Source of the DNA: JBHHXG01 sp046756985
Lineage (GTDB): Bacteria > Pseudomonadota > Zetaproteobacteria > Mariprofundales > Mariprofundaceae
Assembly (NCBI GenBank): GCA_046756985.1
Contig: JBHHXG010000003.1
Location: 1-44,259, forward strand
Direction: 5' to 3'
Length of the DNA: 44,259 nucleotides
Numbering within the stretch: the stretch's first letter is position 1; every line of letters starts with the position of its first letter. Of the stretch, positions 24,652 to 32,235 are shown piece after piece. Both the position numbers and the translations under genes were made by a program. Under the pieces are notes generated by a model. That model did no database searches and had not been told where the DNA came from. It worked only from the letters and a program-made list of their open reading frames with translations.

Positions 24652-27224
24652 TATGGTATCCGCCGTGATAATTCACGTATCGTTAACGCCTGCTGCCACA
24701 CCTCAAGTGGACGGAATATCAGAATATCCAGTGTCGGTGTGATATCCTTGATGAACTGGTTCCAGTTACCAATCGGACTGCGTGGAATAATGAGCACATC
24801 CTTGTCCCTTAATGCCAGGTTCTGGGTCAGATCCCCCTGCTCCATGAACCGGTCAAAGGCGATCGGCAGAATCTGTGGCGAATCCCTGTCCGACCGCACG
24901 ATTCGGATATCCTGAAAGTAGGCCCCTTCACCAAAACCACCGCTTTTTGAAACCGCATCGAGAAAATTGATGTCGCCGGTAAATTCAACAATGCCCGGCT
25001 TCTTCACTTCCCCCAGCACATAAATACGGCGCTTGGACTGCGCCAGAGACGGGATAAAGACCGTATCCCCATCATCAACCACAGCATTCTCCGACCAGTC
25101 GCCCTGTTTAATCGCATGATCGAGATTCAACAACACCGTTTTGCCGCCACGGATGATTTGCACCTTGGTCAGATCTGCATCCTTGGTCGGGCCGCCGGCG
25201 CGCGACAGAAAATCGACCAGCGTTTCCTTGCCTGTCAGAAAATAGTTTCCCGGTCCGGTAGGCTGACGCAGCAGGCTTTGCACCTCACCAAAAATGCTCA
25301 CTGTTTTGCTTTGCGCCTTGATCACCCGCACATCAACGCGTGGATGCCGTTCATAACGTGACAGCAACTTTGTGACATGGCGATCAATTTCACGCGGCGT
25401 CATACCCGAAACAGCCAGTGCTTCCTGATATGGCAACGAAACGGTGCCATCCACTTGCACGATGACCTTATACTCCTCGCCCTTGGCGCCCTGCCACAGT
25501 GTGATGGACAATTCGTCTCCAGGACCGACTTTATAGCCGGGAACGCCGTCCAACATTTTGAATACGGTATTCTCGTCAACATGGAACATATCGCGGCCTG
25601 TTTGTCTGCCCGCACTGTCCGGCAGCCGTACCGATCTGGCCTCAAAGGCTTTGACCAGTACACGGCGATTCTTCTGCAGGGATAATTCGTCATGGCCCGG
25701 AGGAAGCGGTTGTTCTGAACCCAAGGCAATGATCTTAATCTGTTCGCGTTTTATGCCTATATCGACAAGCCAGGCCGCAACCGCCTCCGCCCTTGCCCGT
25801 GACAGCGCTGCATTATTCGGGAACACTTCGGAATGAATCGGACGCACATCCGCCCTGCCTTCGAGTGTCAGCTGTAATTCAGCAACATCGGTGTGCAATG
25901 ATTCGTACCATGCCTGAAGCATTTTCTGACTTCTTTCACTTAGCATGGCCGATCCCGTATCGAAAAATACCGCCAGCGCCTCACCTGCCTCGATACCTGT
26001 CATACGCCTTGCAGGGGCAGGGGAAGCCTTGAGATCAGACCATACTTCAACACCGCCATCCGCACGCACGGCAGCAATATCCAAGCGGCCGGTATCGCGT
26101 ATATCACCCAGATCAACATCGGAATACACGCCAAAGTTCGGAATCAGGTGGGACTGCGCAACAAATCCTGAGTCCTGCCAGCGCCATACACCAAGTCCAC
26201 TGCCATCACCAGAGGCGGCCAGTAACTCACGGCGGCCATCGCCATCAAGATCGCCAACTCTGAGGGCCTTCCAGGTTCCAGTATCAACAACCGCATGCCT
26301 GTTCCAGCCCGACGACGATCCTGTCCAGGCACGAATACCGAGCCGGTACAGGCCGACCGACAGATCCATATAGCCATCACCGTTGATGTCCGCAACCGTC
26401 ACCGATTCCGCATCGCCATCCGCCGGCAGCGCCTCAAGCTCCCAGCGCGCCGTACCATCGCCATACCATATCTGAACGCCGCCAACCTGCCGCCATTTGC
26501 CGCCCTTCACATCCGCACCCAGGCCACCGCGGCGGGCTGCAACAATATCCATATGCCCATCGGTATTCAGATCGGCGACCGCGATATCCGTAAACAGCCC
26601 CTCCACCATGGGGCCGACATCACTCAACCAGCCGCCCGCGGCATCATTGAGCCATACGTAGATACCGCCACCTGGCTCACCGCTTCCCTGTGCTGCAATA
26701 ATATCAGGCCAGCCATCCTCGTTAACGTCCGCCAGAGCCACATCCCGGTATATGTCACTTTCCGCCGGCACAGAATGTAAATGCCATTTCTGCTGTACAG
26801 TATCCAGCGTCCATACCTGCAGGCCTTTCTGATCACCTTCCCCGCCAATCAGCACCTCAGGGCTGCCATTACCATCAACATCCGCGACGGCAAAAGCGCG
26901 TGGCTGCATACCTGTTGCCGGGCCATCCTGAAGCTGCCAATGACCCTCACCATCTCCCCATTCAACATGGAAGCCATCGACCGAAGCACGTCCTCCGACC
27001 ATCAGATCAAGGTGCCCATCCTGGTTCAGATCGGCAAAACGCGCCGCGCGGGACTGCATGACGCGCTGCGGCCCAATATTGTGCATGGAATAGGAAGGCA
27101 AGGGAGAGCCCTTGTCTGACACAGACATCGTTGGCGTAGGTACAGTTGTGCGGCAGGAAGCCAACACCAGCATGCAGAATGCCAGGATAAACAGCTGAAA
27201 TAAGTTTATAATTCGCCCGCCCAT
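24651..27224 (-). CDS. Polysaccharide export lipoprotein: FG-GAP propeller + OmpA + Wza/SLBB fusion
   Basis: The protein has 857 residues from ATG 27224. A lipoprotein signal ends in LVLASC (C24, Arg at +2, which fits outer-membrane sorting). Seven FG-GAP/VCBS repeats follow (about 50-400), each with a DxDxDG-like calcium loop: DLNQDG, DVDGNG, DVNEDG, DLNTDG, DINGDG, DLDGDG and a degenerate DIRDTG. That is enough for one seven-bladed propeller. An OmpA-like domain (about 408-525) has the peptidoglycan signature NNAALSRARAEAV. A Wza-type export domain follows (about 555-857: GPGDELSITLW, then SLBB segments SIFGEVQ and YVLGEVKKPG). It would form the outer-membrane exit channel. ATG 27224 lacks a Shine-Dalgarno sequence; an in-frame start at 27350 would add an implausible basic extension. 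Confidence 0.88.
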   Translation of the reverse strand: MGGRIINLFQLFILAFCMLVLASCRTTVPTPTMSVSDKGSPLPSYSMHNIGPQRVMQSRAARFADLNQDGHLDLMVGGRASVDGFHVEWGDGEGHWQLQDGPATGMQPRAFAVADVDGNGSPEVLIGGEGDQKGLQVWTLDTVQQKWHLHSVPAESDIYRDVALADVNEDGWPDIIAAQGSGEPGGGIYVWLNDAAGGWLSDVGPMVEGLFTDIAVADLNTDGHMDIVAARRGGLGADVKGGKWRQVGGVQIWYGDGTARWELEALPADGDAESVTVADINGDGYMDLSVGLYRLGIRAWTGSSSGWNRHAVVDTGTWKALRVGDLDGDGRRELLAASGDGSGLGVWRWQDSGFVAQSHLIPNFGVYSDVDLGDIRDTGRLDIAAVRADGGVEVWSDLKASPAPARRMTGIEAGEALAVFFDTGSAMLSERSQKMLQAWYESLHTDVAELQLTLEGRADVRPIHSEVFPNNAALSRARAEAVAAWLVDIGIKREQIKIIALGSEQPLPPGHDELSLQKNRRVLVKAFEARSVRLPDSAGRQTGRDMFHVDENTVFKMLDGVPGYKVGPGDELSITLWQGAKGEEYKVIVQVDGTVSLPYQEALAVSGMTPREIDRHVTKLLSRYERHPRVDVRVIKAQSKTVSIFGEVQSLLRQPTGPGNYFLTGKETLVDFLSRAGGPTKDADLTKVQIIRGGKTVLLNLDHAIKQGDWSENAVVDDGDTVFIPSLAQSKRRIYVLGEVKKPGIVEFTGDINFLDAVSKSGGFGEGAYFQDIRIVRSDRDSPQILPIAFDRFMEQGDLTQNLALRDKDVLIIPRSPIGNWNQFIKDITPTLDILIFRPLEVWQQALTIRELSRRIP

Positions 27225-27341
27225 ACGGGGGGACAATACACTATATTTTCCCCGAATTGTCAAGCATTTACGTAAACTTTTTAAAACTAATATGAAGTAG
27301 CGCCGCTTTCTTTCCGTAATGTAATGAAAAACTTGACGCAA

Positions 27342-27356
27342 ACCCACCATTTGGGT
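27342..27356. repeat. Short inverted repeat ACCCA...TGGGT
   Basis: ACCCA and TGGGT flank five bases. It shares the ACCCA/TGGGT core with the larger palindrome starting eight bases downstream, so the two may be paired binding sites for one regulator. Confidence 0.4.
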
Positions 27357-27363
27357 GATAGTC

Positions 27364-27386
27364 CAACCCCATTGGATAATGGGTTG
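27364..27386. repeat. Nine-base-arm inverted repeat, candidate operator
   Basis: CAACCCCATT (27364-27373) and AATGGGTTG (27378-27386) are complementary over nine positions apart from one extra C, around a GGAT centre. It is roughly midway between the two divergent start codons and next to the possible rightward promoter. Confidence 0.5.
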
Positions 27387-27508
27387 CTATGTGACACACT
27401 GAGCTACAATTTGTATGGAAGGATATGCTTTTTATTCCAGTGACTTATGCAATAGATGACGTGCTTGCGCCAACAGCGGCCGGATTTGTCGCTGTGAGGT
27501 GCTGAGCC

Positions 27509-28309
27509 ATGTACCTTGAACACTGGCAGCTTGATGATTTCCCGTTTGAAAACATCGCCAGCCCACGCTATTTCTTTGCCTCGGCAACACATCATATGCT
27601 TTACGACGACCTCGAGGATGCCATCAATCGCAGCAAAGGCGCCATTGCCCTGACCGGTGATATCGGTTGCGGCAAATCAACCATTAGCCAGCGTCTTTTG
27701 CTGAACCTGCCGGAAGAACGCTTCGATATTGCCCTGATTACCCATGCACGCCTCACGCCAACTGAAATGCTGCTGGAAATTACCCGGCAACTTGGGCTGG
27801 AAGCCGAAACAGCTGACAAAAACACCCTGTTGCACGTAATTCAGGAGCATCTGACCCGCAATGCCGAAAAAGGACGTGATACGCTGATCTGCATTGATGA
27901 AGCACAGAGCATTCCATCGCTGGATACCTTTGAAGAACTGCGGCTGTTGCTTAACTATCAGCTTGGTGACCGTTTTCTCATTACGTTGTTTTTCGTTGGC
28001 CAACCGGAACTGCAGCAAAAAATCGCTGAATTGCCCCAATTAAAACAACGCATTGCACTCAATCTCCACCTGAGCCACATGGACGAGCAAAACACAACGC
28101 ACTATATCCTGCACCGCCTGCGGGCTGCCAATTGCCAGCGGCCGATACTCACGCGCCAGGCCGCCCAGACGATCCACCGATTGACCGGTGGTGTTCCCAG
28201 ACGTGTTAATCACCTGATGGATCGCTGTCTGCTGGTCGGCATGCGCAGCAATAGCTCCCTGCTTGATAGCAGGCTGGTCTCGGAAACAGCACAAAGGTAT
28301 CCTTGCTGA
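27509..28309 (+). CDS. ExeA/GspA-like AAA ATPase
   Basis: The 266-aa cytoplasmic ATPase has Walker A GDIGCGKST at 50-58 and Walker B LICIDEAQ with D130-E131. A sensor region (FFVGQPELQQKI) and the C-terminal GGVPRRVNHLMDRCLL lid follow. It matches the ATPase part of ExeA/GspA-type proteins and of ATPases associated with exosortase/polysaccharide loci. It lacks the membrane helix and peptidoglycan-binding domain of ExeA, so it is a soluble motor or switch. The ATG is preceded by GAGGTG. It is the first gene of the rightward operon and ends at the start of the pseudo-HD-GYP gene. Its partner in energising export or assembly is unknown. Confidence 0.88.
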   Translation: MYLEHWQLDDFPFENIASPRYFFASATHHMLYDDLEDAINRSKGAIALTGDIGCGKSTISQRLLLNLPEERFDIALITHARLTPTEMLLEITRQLGLEAETADKNTLLHVIQEHLTRNAEKGRDTLICIDEAQSIPSLDTFEELRLLLNYQLGDRFLITLFFVGQPELQQKIAELPQLKQRIALNLHLSHMDEQNTTHYILHRLRAANCQRPILTRQAAQTIHRLTGGVPRRVNHLMDRCLLVGMRSNSSLLDSRLVSETAQRYPC

Positions 28310-28311
28310 AT

Positions 28312-29520
28312 ATGAGCAAATATATCGATCTGTTGCGCGCCCACCGGAAGGAAGAAGAAAAACAGAAACCAGCCACATCTGGCGAGGCTCCACAAGCTGA
28401 TCAGGGCATGTCCGATCTGGAAGGCATGCTGCAGGATGAACAGCCAGGCAGCACCACTGCTGCTGGGGCGCCAGCGCCGCAGAACCAGTTGCCCGATGAA
28501 GCCGAGGCTATTGCTGAAGATTATACCAGCCCCGCCGCCAGCGCTCCAAACAGTAAAGGGAACGCAGAAACCGGAGAAATAGCGGCATGGCTAACCACAT
28601 GCACACAGCATATCCTGTCACTGTTTAATGCGGCCGCCTCCGATACATCGTTTGACATCGGCGTCCTGGAAAAACATATCGGCCAACTCACTGATCGCCT
28701 GCAGGACAAACCGGAAGCCATGAATGAACTCGAGCTTGAGATCGCCAACCGGACAAAAAATATTCGCGCGATTGACGCTGTAAACGGCGATCTGGTGCAG
28801 AAGGCCGTCATGATGATGCTGTATGCTATTAAAACAGGACTGCAGCTTAATATTGCAGCAGCGGAACTGAAACTGTTGACACTGGCGGCCATGCTGCATC
28901 ATATCGGCATGGCACAGATTCCTGCTGATATTCGCCAGAAAAAGGAACAATTGAACAAGGAAGAACGCGAACTCATCCGGCAGGCATCGAAGAAAGCACA
29001 TGATTATCTGCATCGCTGCGGTATAAGCACGCCGCAGATTCTACTGGCTGCCGAGCAGACTCAGGAGCGTTACGATGGCAGCGGCCCAAAGGGGCTTTCG
29101 GGAACCGACATCGCCTACAGCGCCCGTATCGTGGGCCTGCTTTCGATGTTTGAGTCCCTGATCCATTACCGCCCCTACCGGGAAAGATTATTGCCCCGGG
29201 ATGCTATACGCGAGCTGGTGAATCACCATAAAGCAGCTTTTGATCCGGTGATATTGAAGGCATTGATCGAATCCATTTCTCTTTACCCCGTCGGCACCTA
29301 TGTGCAACTGAACTCCGGCGATGTGGGCCAGGTCATCCATGTGCATACCCGCCTTCCCCTGCGGCCCAGGGTTCTGTTAAACCTGGACAGGCACGGTAAC
29401 CCCATGACTCCACGTAAAGTGGATCTGCGCACACAACCCAACCTGATGGTGCAGCGCTGCATGTACGAAGAAGGGCTGGCATCACTGAAACAGGCAGAAC
29501 AGGCACAGCCGGCAACATGA
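28312..29520 (+). CDS. Degenerate HD-GYP-domain protein
   Basis: This is a 402-aa protein (from ATG 28312). A low-complexity, Ala/Pro/Glu-rich linker covers about residues 15-90, followed by an HD-GYP-type fold (about 165-340) and the C-terminal beta segment YPVGTYVQLNSGDVG that usually follows it. The family's HDIGK is HHIGM here, the IxxHP histidine is Ala, HHER is TQER, GYP is missing its Tyr (DGSGPKG), and the later metal Asp is Ser. It therefore cannot coordinate the usual metals and is probably a non-catalytic c-di-GMP sensor or scaffold. A TTG at 28303 with AAAGG upstream is an alternative start overlapping the ATPase stop. Its stop overlaps the next start (ATGA). Confidence 0.82.
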   Translation: MSKYIDLLRAHRKEEEKQKPATSGEAPQADQGMSDLEGMLQDEQPGSTTAAGAPAPQNQLPDEAEAIAEDYTSPAASAPNSKGNAETGEIAAWLTTCTQHILSLFNAAASDTSFDIGVLEKHIGQLTDRLQDKPEAMNELELEIANRTKNIRAIDAVNGDLVQKAVMMMLYAIKTGLQLNIAAAELKLLTLAAMLHHIGMAQIPADIRQKKEQLNKEERELIRQASKKAHDYLHRCGISTPQILLAAEQTQERYDGSGPKGLSGTDIAYSARIVGLLSMFESLIHYRPYRERLLPRDAIRELVNHHKAAFDPVILKALIESISLYPVGTYVQLNSGDVGQVIHVHTRLPLRPRVLLNLDRHGNPMTPRKVDLRTQPNLMVQRCMYEEGLASLKQAEQAQPAT

Positions 29521-30599
29521 CGCAAGACCCCAATCCGCCTGCAGCATCATCTGCCAATACAAATGATCTTGAGGTGTATGCCGATCTGGCTTCCCTGTAT
29601 CCCGATAACGAGGCCTATTTACGCAAATATGCTGAACTGTTGATAGCTGTCGGCCAGATTACAACGGCCACCGAAATCCTACGCCAGTTGTATTCGCTGT
29701 TATTAAAGGGCGACAACCCCAGAAAAGCCGATGCGTTGGCGCATGAGTTCCCGCAAATTGGACGGGTCATCTCGCTGAAACATGACGGGGATGACAAATC
29801 CATCGGCGACGTTCTGTCGGAAGATATGTTCAACAAGCTGTGGCTGCGCATGCATCAGAGGCGCATTCCTGAAGGACAGCATCTGTTCCACAAGGGAGAA
29901 TATGGCGACACGCTGTACCTGATCATCAAAGGTGAACTGGCGGCATGTATCACGACCGAAAAAGGTAAAATCGTACTGCTGAACATGGTCGGTGAAGGCG
30001 GTGTTGTCGGCGAAGGCGGCTTTTTAAATCCAGGGCCAAGAAATGCTGATGTTGTTGCCAATCAGGACAGTATCGTTGTAGAGCTGCCACGGAAGAAAAC
30101 CATTGCCTATCTTGCCGAACACCTCGACGTGGAGCAAGAACTGAACATGGAAGCCGAATTCCGCTATATGACAGGCCTGCTTTCTATCAATCCCCTGTTG
30201 CAGAACCTTCCACTGGATATGCGTCAGTACATGGCGAAAGAAACCAAGATTGAACATTATGTAGTTGGGACGGTCATCCATAAGGCAGGGGCGGAGCTCA
30301 CCGCTGTGGATATGCTGGTGCAAGGAAAGGCCGCCTACGTCATGCGTGACAAGACCGATTCGCACGTGCTCGACAGTCTGTCGGTTGGCGAACTGATCGG
30401 CGATACTTCGGCTGTTCGCAAGTCCAGCTGCCCGGCCGATTTGATGGCCATTGAAGATATTATCATGGCGCACATCCCTTATGCCGCTTTCAAAAATGTC
30501 GTTGAAGCCTACCCTCCCTTAAGAGAATCCCTGTTTAAATATGCACATAAGCAGCGCGAACGCATCATGCGTAAAGTAAGCGAACTTGGCTCGTCGTAA
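29517..30599 (+). CDS. Tandem cyclic-nucleotide-binding-domain protein A
   Basis: This is a 360-aa soluble protein. A helical N-terminus (about 20-100) has the pattern YPDNEAYLRKYAELL. A cNMP-binding beta-barrel follows (about 105-210) that keeps the phosphate-binding cassette features GEGGFL...PRNADV, with Glu and Arg. A second barrel (about 215-345) has a cassette lacking the key Arg (IGDTSAVRKSSCPADLMA). There is no helix-turn-helix, kinase or membrane segment, so it is not a Crp-type regulator. It probably binds a cyclic nucleotide in the first barrel and acts by protein contact. It overlaps the pseudo-HD-GYP gene (ATGA), and its paralogue follows five bases later. Confidence 0.85.
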   Translation: MTQDPNPPAASSANTNDLEVYADLASLYPDNEAYLRKYAELLIAVGQITTATEILRQLYSLLLKGDNPRKADALAHEFPQIGRVISLKHDGDDKSIGDVLSEDMFNKLWLRMHQRRIPEGQHLFHKGEYGDTLYLIIKGELAACITTEKGKIVLLNMVGEGGVVGEGGFLNPGPRNADVVANQDSIVVELPRKKTIAYLAEHLDVEQELNMEAEFRYMTGLLSINPLLQNLPLDMRQYMAKETKIEHYVVGTVIHKAGAELTAVDMLVQGKAAYVMRDKTDSHVLDSLSVGELIGDTSAVRKSSCPADLMAIEDIIMAHIPYAAFKNVVEAYPPLRESLFKYAHKQRERIMRKVSELGSS

Positions 30600-30604
30600 C
30601 TGCT

Positions 30605-31687
30605 GTGGCTGATCAGCAGCAACAGCAGGAACTGGAGCGCAAGGCCGCACGATACGAGCAGTTGTGTCACATTTACCCAAATGATCCGAAACATCTTCGT
30701 CGCTATGCGGAAATCCTGTTGCAACTGGACAAGGAGGTTCAGGCCGACCATATACTGGAGCGCCTGCACAATGTACTCATCCAGGCCGGTCAGCAAGCTG
30801 ATGTAAAAGAGCTCGAAAAACTCCGACAAGCGACCATCCACTCCCCTCATCGCCATGGCCATCACAGCCCGCTGCTGCGTTTTATCAATAAGAAACAGGG
30901 GCTGTTTTCCACCCACAAGCAAATCAAGCTGAATCAGGGGGAATATCTGTTTCGCCAGGGTGAAAGCGATGAAGATATGTATGTTCTGCTTGGTGGCGAG
31001 CTGGGTGTATGGGTTCATGCGGAGGATCAGAAAGACCCAATTCTGGTTTGCCACCTGAAAGAAGGTGCGACGGTTGGTGAAATGGCTTTTCTGCATGGAG
31101 AGAAGCGCTGTGCAGATGTCCTGGCCAACATGGATTCTGAGTTAATCAAGCTGCCACGCAAGACGGTTTCGCGCCTGCTGCTGAAGCATCCCAAAGTCGA
31201 AAAAGAAATAAGGCAAGAGGCTGATCTTCGCAGACATATGACGATGATCAGCATGAATCCTATCCTGACGCAGGCACCGGCCAATCTTCGCCGCTATCTG
31301 GTCCAGAATGTAGAAATGCGCTGCTATCCAACCTTTGGCATCATCGCCAAGGAAGCCGAACCAATTGAAGAGGTCGGTGTTGTGATCTCTGGCCTGGTAC
31401 GCCGCATTACCGAAGACTATTCCGGTGACAGCCATGTTTTTGAATCCATTAAAGCTGGTCACATGCTTGGCTGGGAAGCGTCGGTACAGGATCATTCCGG
31501 CTTTTCTTCCGACACGCATCTTACTTCCCTTATCGCCATGCAGGAATGCAATATCCTGTTTATTCCAATGTCCAGATTCTGCGAAGTTCTGGATATGCAC
31601 CCGCCATTGAAAGTAGCGCTGAGCAAGGAAATGAACGCCTATCTATCCGGTACGCTGTCAGCTATTCGGGATATCAGCCGGCTCTAG
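30605..31687 (+). CDS. Tandem cyclic-nucleotide-binding-domain protein B
   Basis: This is a 360-aa paralogue of the preceding protein, with the same domain order and length. Its N-terminal YPNDPKHLRRYAEILLQLD matches the neighbour's. The first cNMP-binding fold (about 100-205) has an intact-looking cassette VGEMAFLHGEKRCADV. The second fold (about 215-350) is degenerate (LGWEASVQDHSGFSSD). No output domain is present. The start is GTG 30605, five bases after the previous stop and without a strong Shine-Dalgarno sequence, which suggests coupled translation. The pair looks like a tandem duplication that has diverged strongly, perhaps forming a heterodimeric sensor (inference). Confidence 0.85.
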   Translation: MADQQQQQELERKAARYEQLCHIYPNDPKHLRRYAEILLQLDKEVQADHILERLHNVLIQAGQQADVKELEKLRQATIHSPHRHGHHSPLLRFINKKQGLFSTHKQIKLNQGEYLFRQGESDEDMYVLLGGELGVWVHAEDQKDPILVCHLKEGATVGEMAFLHGEKRCADVLANMDSELIKLPRKTVSRLLLKHPKVEKEIRQEADLRRHMTMISMNPILTQAPANLRRYLVQNVEMRCYPTFGIIAKEAEPIEEVGVVISGLVRRITEDYSGDSHVFESIKAGHMLGWEASVQDHSGFSSDTHLTSLIAMQECNILFIPMSRFCEVLDMHPPLKVALSKEMNAYLSGTLSAIRDISRL

Positions 31688-31707
31688 TCAATCCGTTTCT
31701 TCACATA

Positions 31708-31735
31708 TAAACCAGGATGGGCCTGAGGGTTTATG
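31708..31735. terminator. Possible bidirectional terminator between convergent genes
   Basis: ATAAAC (31708-31713) pairs with GTTTAT (31730-31735), and inner CAGG (31714-31717) pairs with CCTG (31723-31726), with a small bulge. It overlaps the def stop and lies just past the cNMP gene. No long T-run follows on either strand, so termination strength is doubtful. Confidence 0.3.
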
Positions 31736-32228
31736 CCTCCCCCGGCAGGCGGCGAAGCAGATCGTGTATCGAAATCACCCGGTTGATAAACAAAATGCCG
31801 TTAAGGTGGTCAATTTCATGCTGAATCACGCGTGCCTCGAAGCCGGTGCTTTCAATGGTGTGGCTTTCCCCAAGCAGATTCTGATAGCGAACCCTGACCA
31901 TTCTGGCGCGGGGCACCATGCCAACCCAGTCCGGCACGGAAAGACAGCCTTCCCGACCCAGCGCTTCGCCTTCAGCATGAAGAATTTCCGGATTGGCCAT
32001 GTGCAGCAGGCCGTGATGCCGGCATGACTTACGGGCCTGCCGGCAGTCAACAACGATGGCCCGTTTAAGTTCACCGATCTGAGGCGCCGCAATGCCGACC
32101 CCGCCCGGACCGGCCCGCATCGCCAATTCAAGCTCTTTCAGCAATGCCTCAAGCGAGGCATCAAAAGCATTCACACAGTTTGACATGCGCCGCAAGCGCA
32201 CATCCGGGTGCGTCAATATCGAGCGCAT
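31731..32228 (-). CDS. def: Peptide deformylase
   Basis: The 165-aa metalloenzyme removes the N-formyl group from nascent proteins. All three motifs are present: GVGIAAPQ (43-50), EGCLS with metal ligand C95, and QHEIDH with H137, E138 and H141. The length is typical of type I/II proteobacterial enzymes. It begins eight bases after the stop of the ACT-domain gene, with no good Shine-Dalgarno sequence of its own. It is not paired with fmt here, unlike in many bacteria, so it may be a second deformylase. Confidence 0.95.
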   Translation of the reverse strand: MRSILTHPDVRLRRMSNCVNAFDASLEALLKELELAMRAGPGGVGIAAPQIGELKRAIVVDCRQARKSCRHHGLLHMANPEILHAEGEALGREGCLSVPDWVGMVPRARMVRVRYQNLLGESHTIESTGFEARVIQHEIDHLNGILFINRVISIHDLLRRLPGEA

Positions 32229-32235
32229 AGTTCAG

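Larger units (their letters stand above)
27225..27508. promoter_or_regulatory. Divergent control region between the export and sensor operons
   Basis: This 284-base gap drives both operons. Leftward, TTGACA (27258-27263), a 17-base spacer and TGTATT (27235-27240) would start transcription only a few bases before ATG 27224, giving an almost leaderless mRNA. Rightward, TACAAT (27405-27410) with a weak upstream TTGCTA is a possible promoter. Between them lie two inverted repeats, listed separately. The start sites are inferred. Confidence 0.5.

Noticed and set aside
23950..24915. 321-residue plus-strand open frame opposite the Wzc-like and Wza-like genes
   Set aside because: It is an antisense shadow spanning two well-supported genes; its composition is rich in His and Cys, typical of non-coding frames.
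24670..27200. Repetitive DNA suggestive of a tandem array
   Set aside because: The periodicity reflects FG-GAP repeats at the protein level; the bases are not repeated closely enough for a DNA repeat array or CRISPR.
27225..27350. N-terminal extension of the export lipoprotein from ATG 27350
   Set aside because: It would bury the lipoprotein signal behind 42 mostly basic residues, has no ribosome-binding site and covers the best promoter.
27391..27405. A TGTGA sequence as a Crp-binding site
   Set aside because: Only one half-site is present (TGTGAC); the complementary TCACA at the required spacing is absent.
29517..31687. Crp/Fnr-type transcription factors
   Set aside because: Both proteins have cNMP folds but no helix-turn-helix after the barrels; the C-terminus is a second degenerate barrel.
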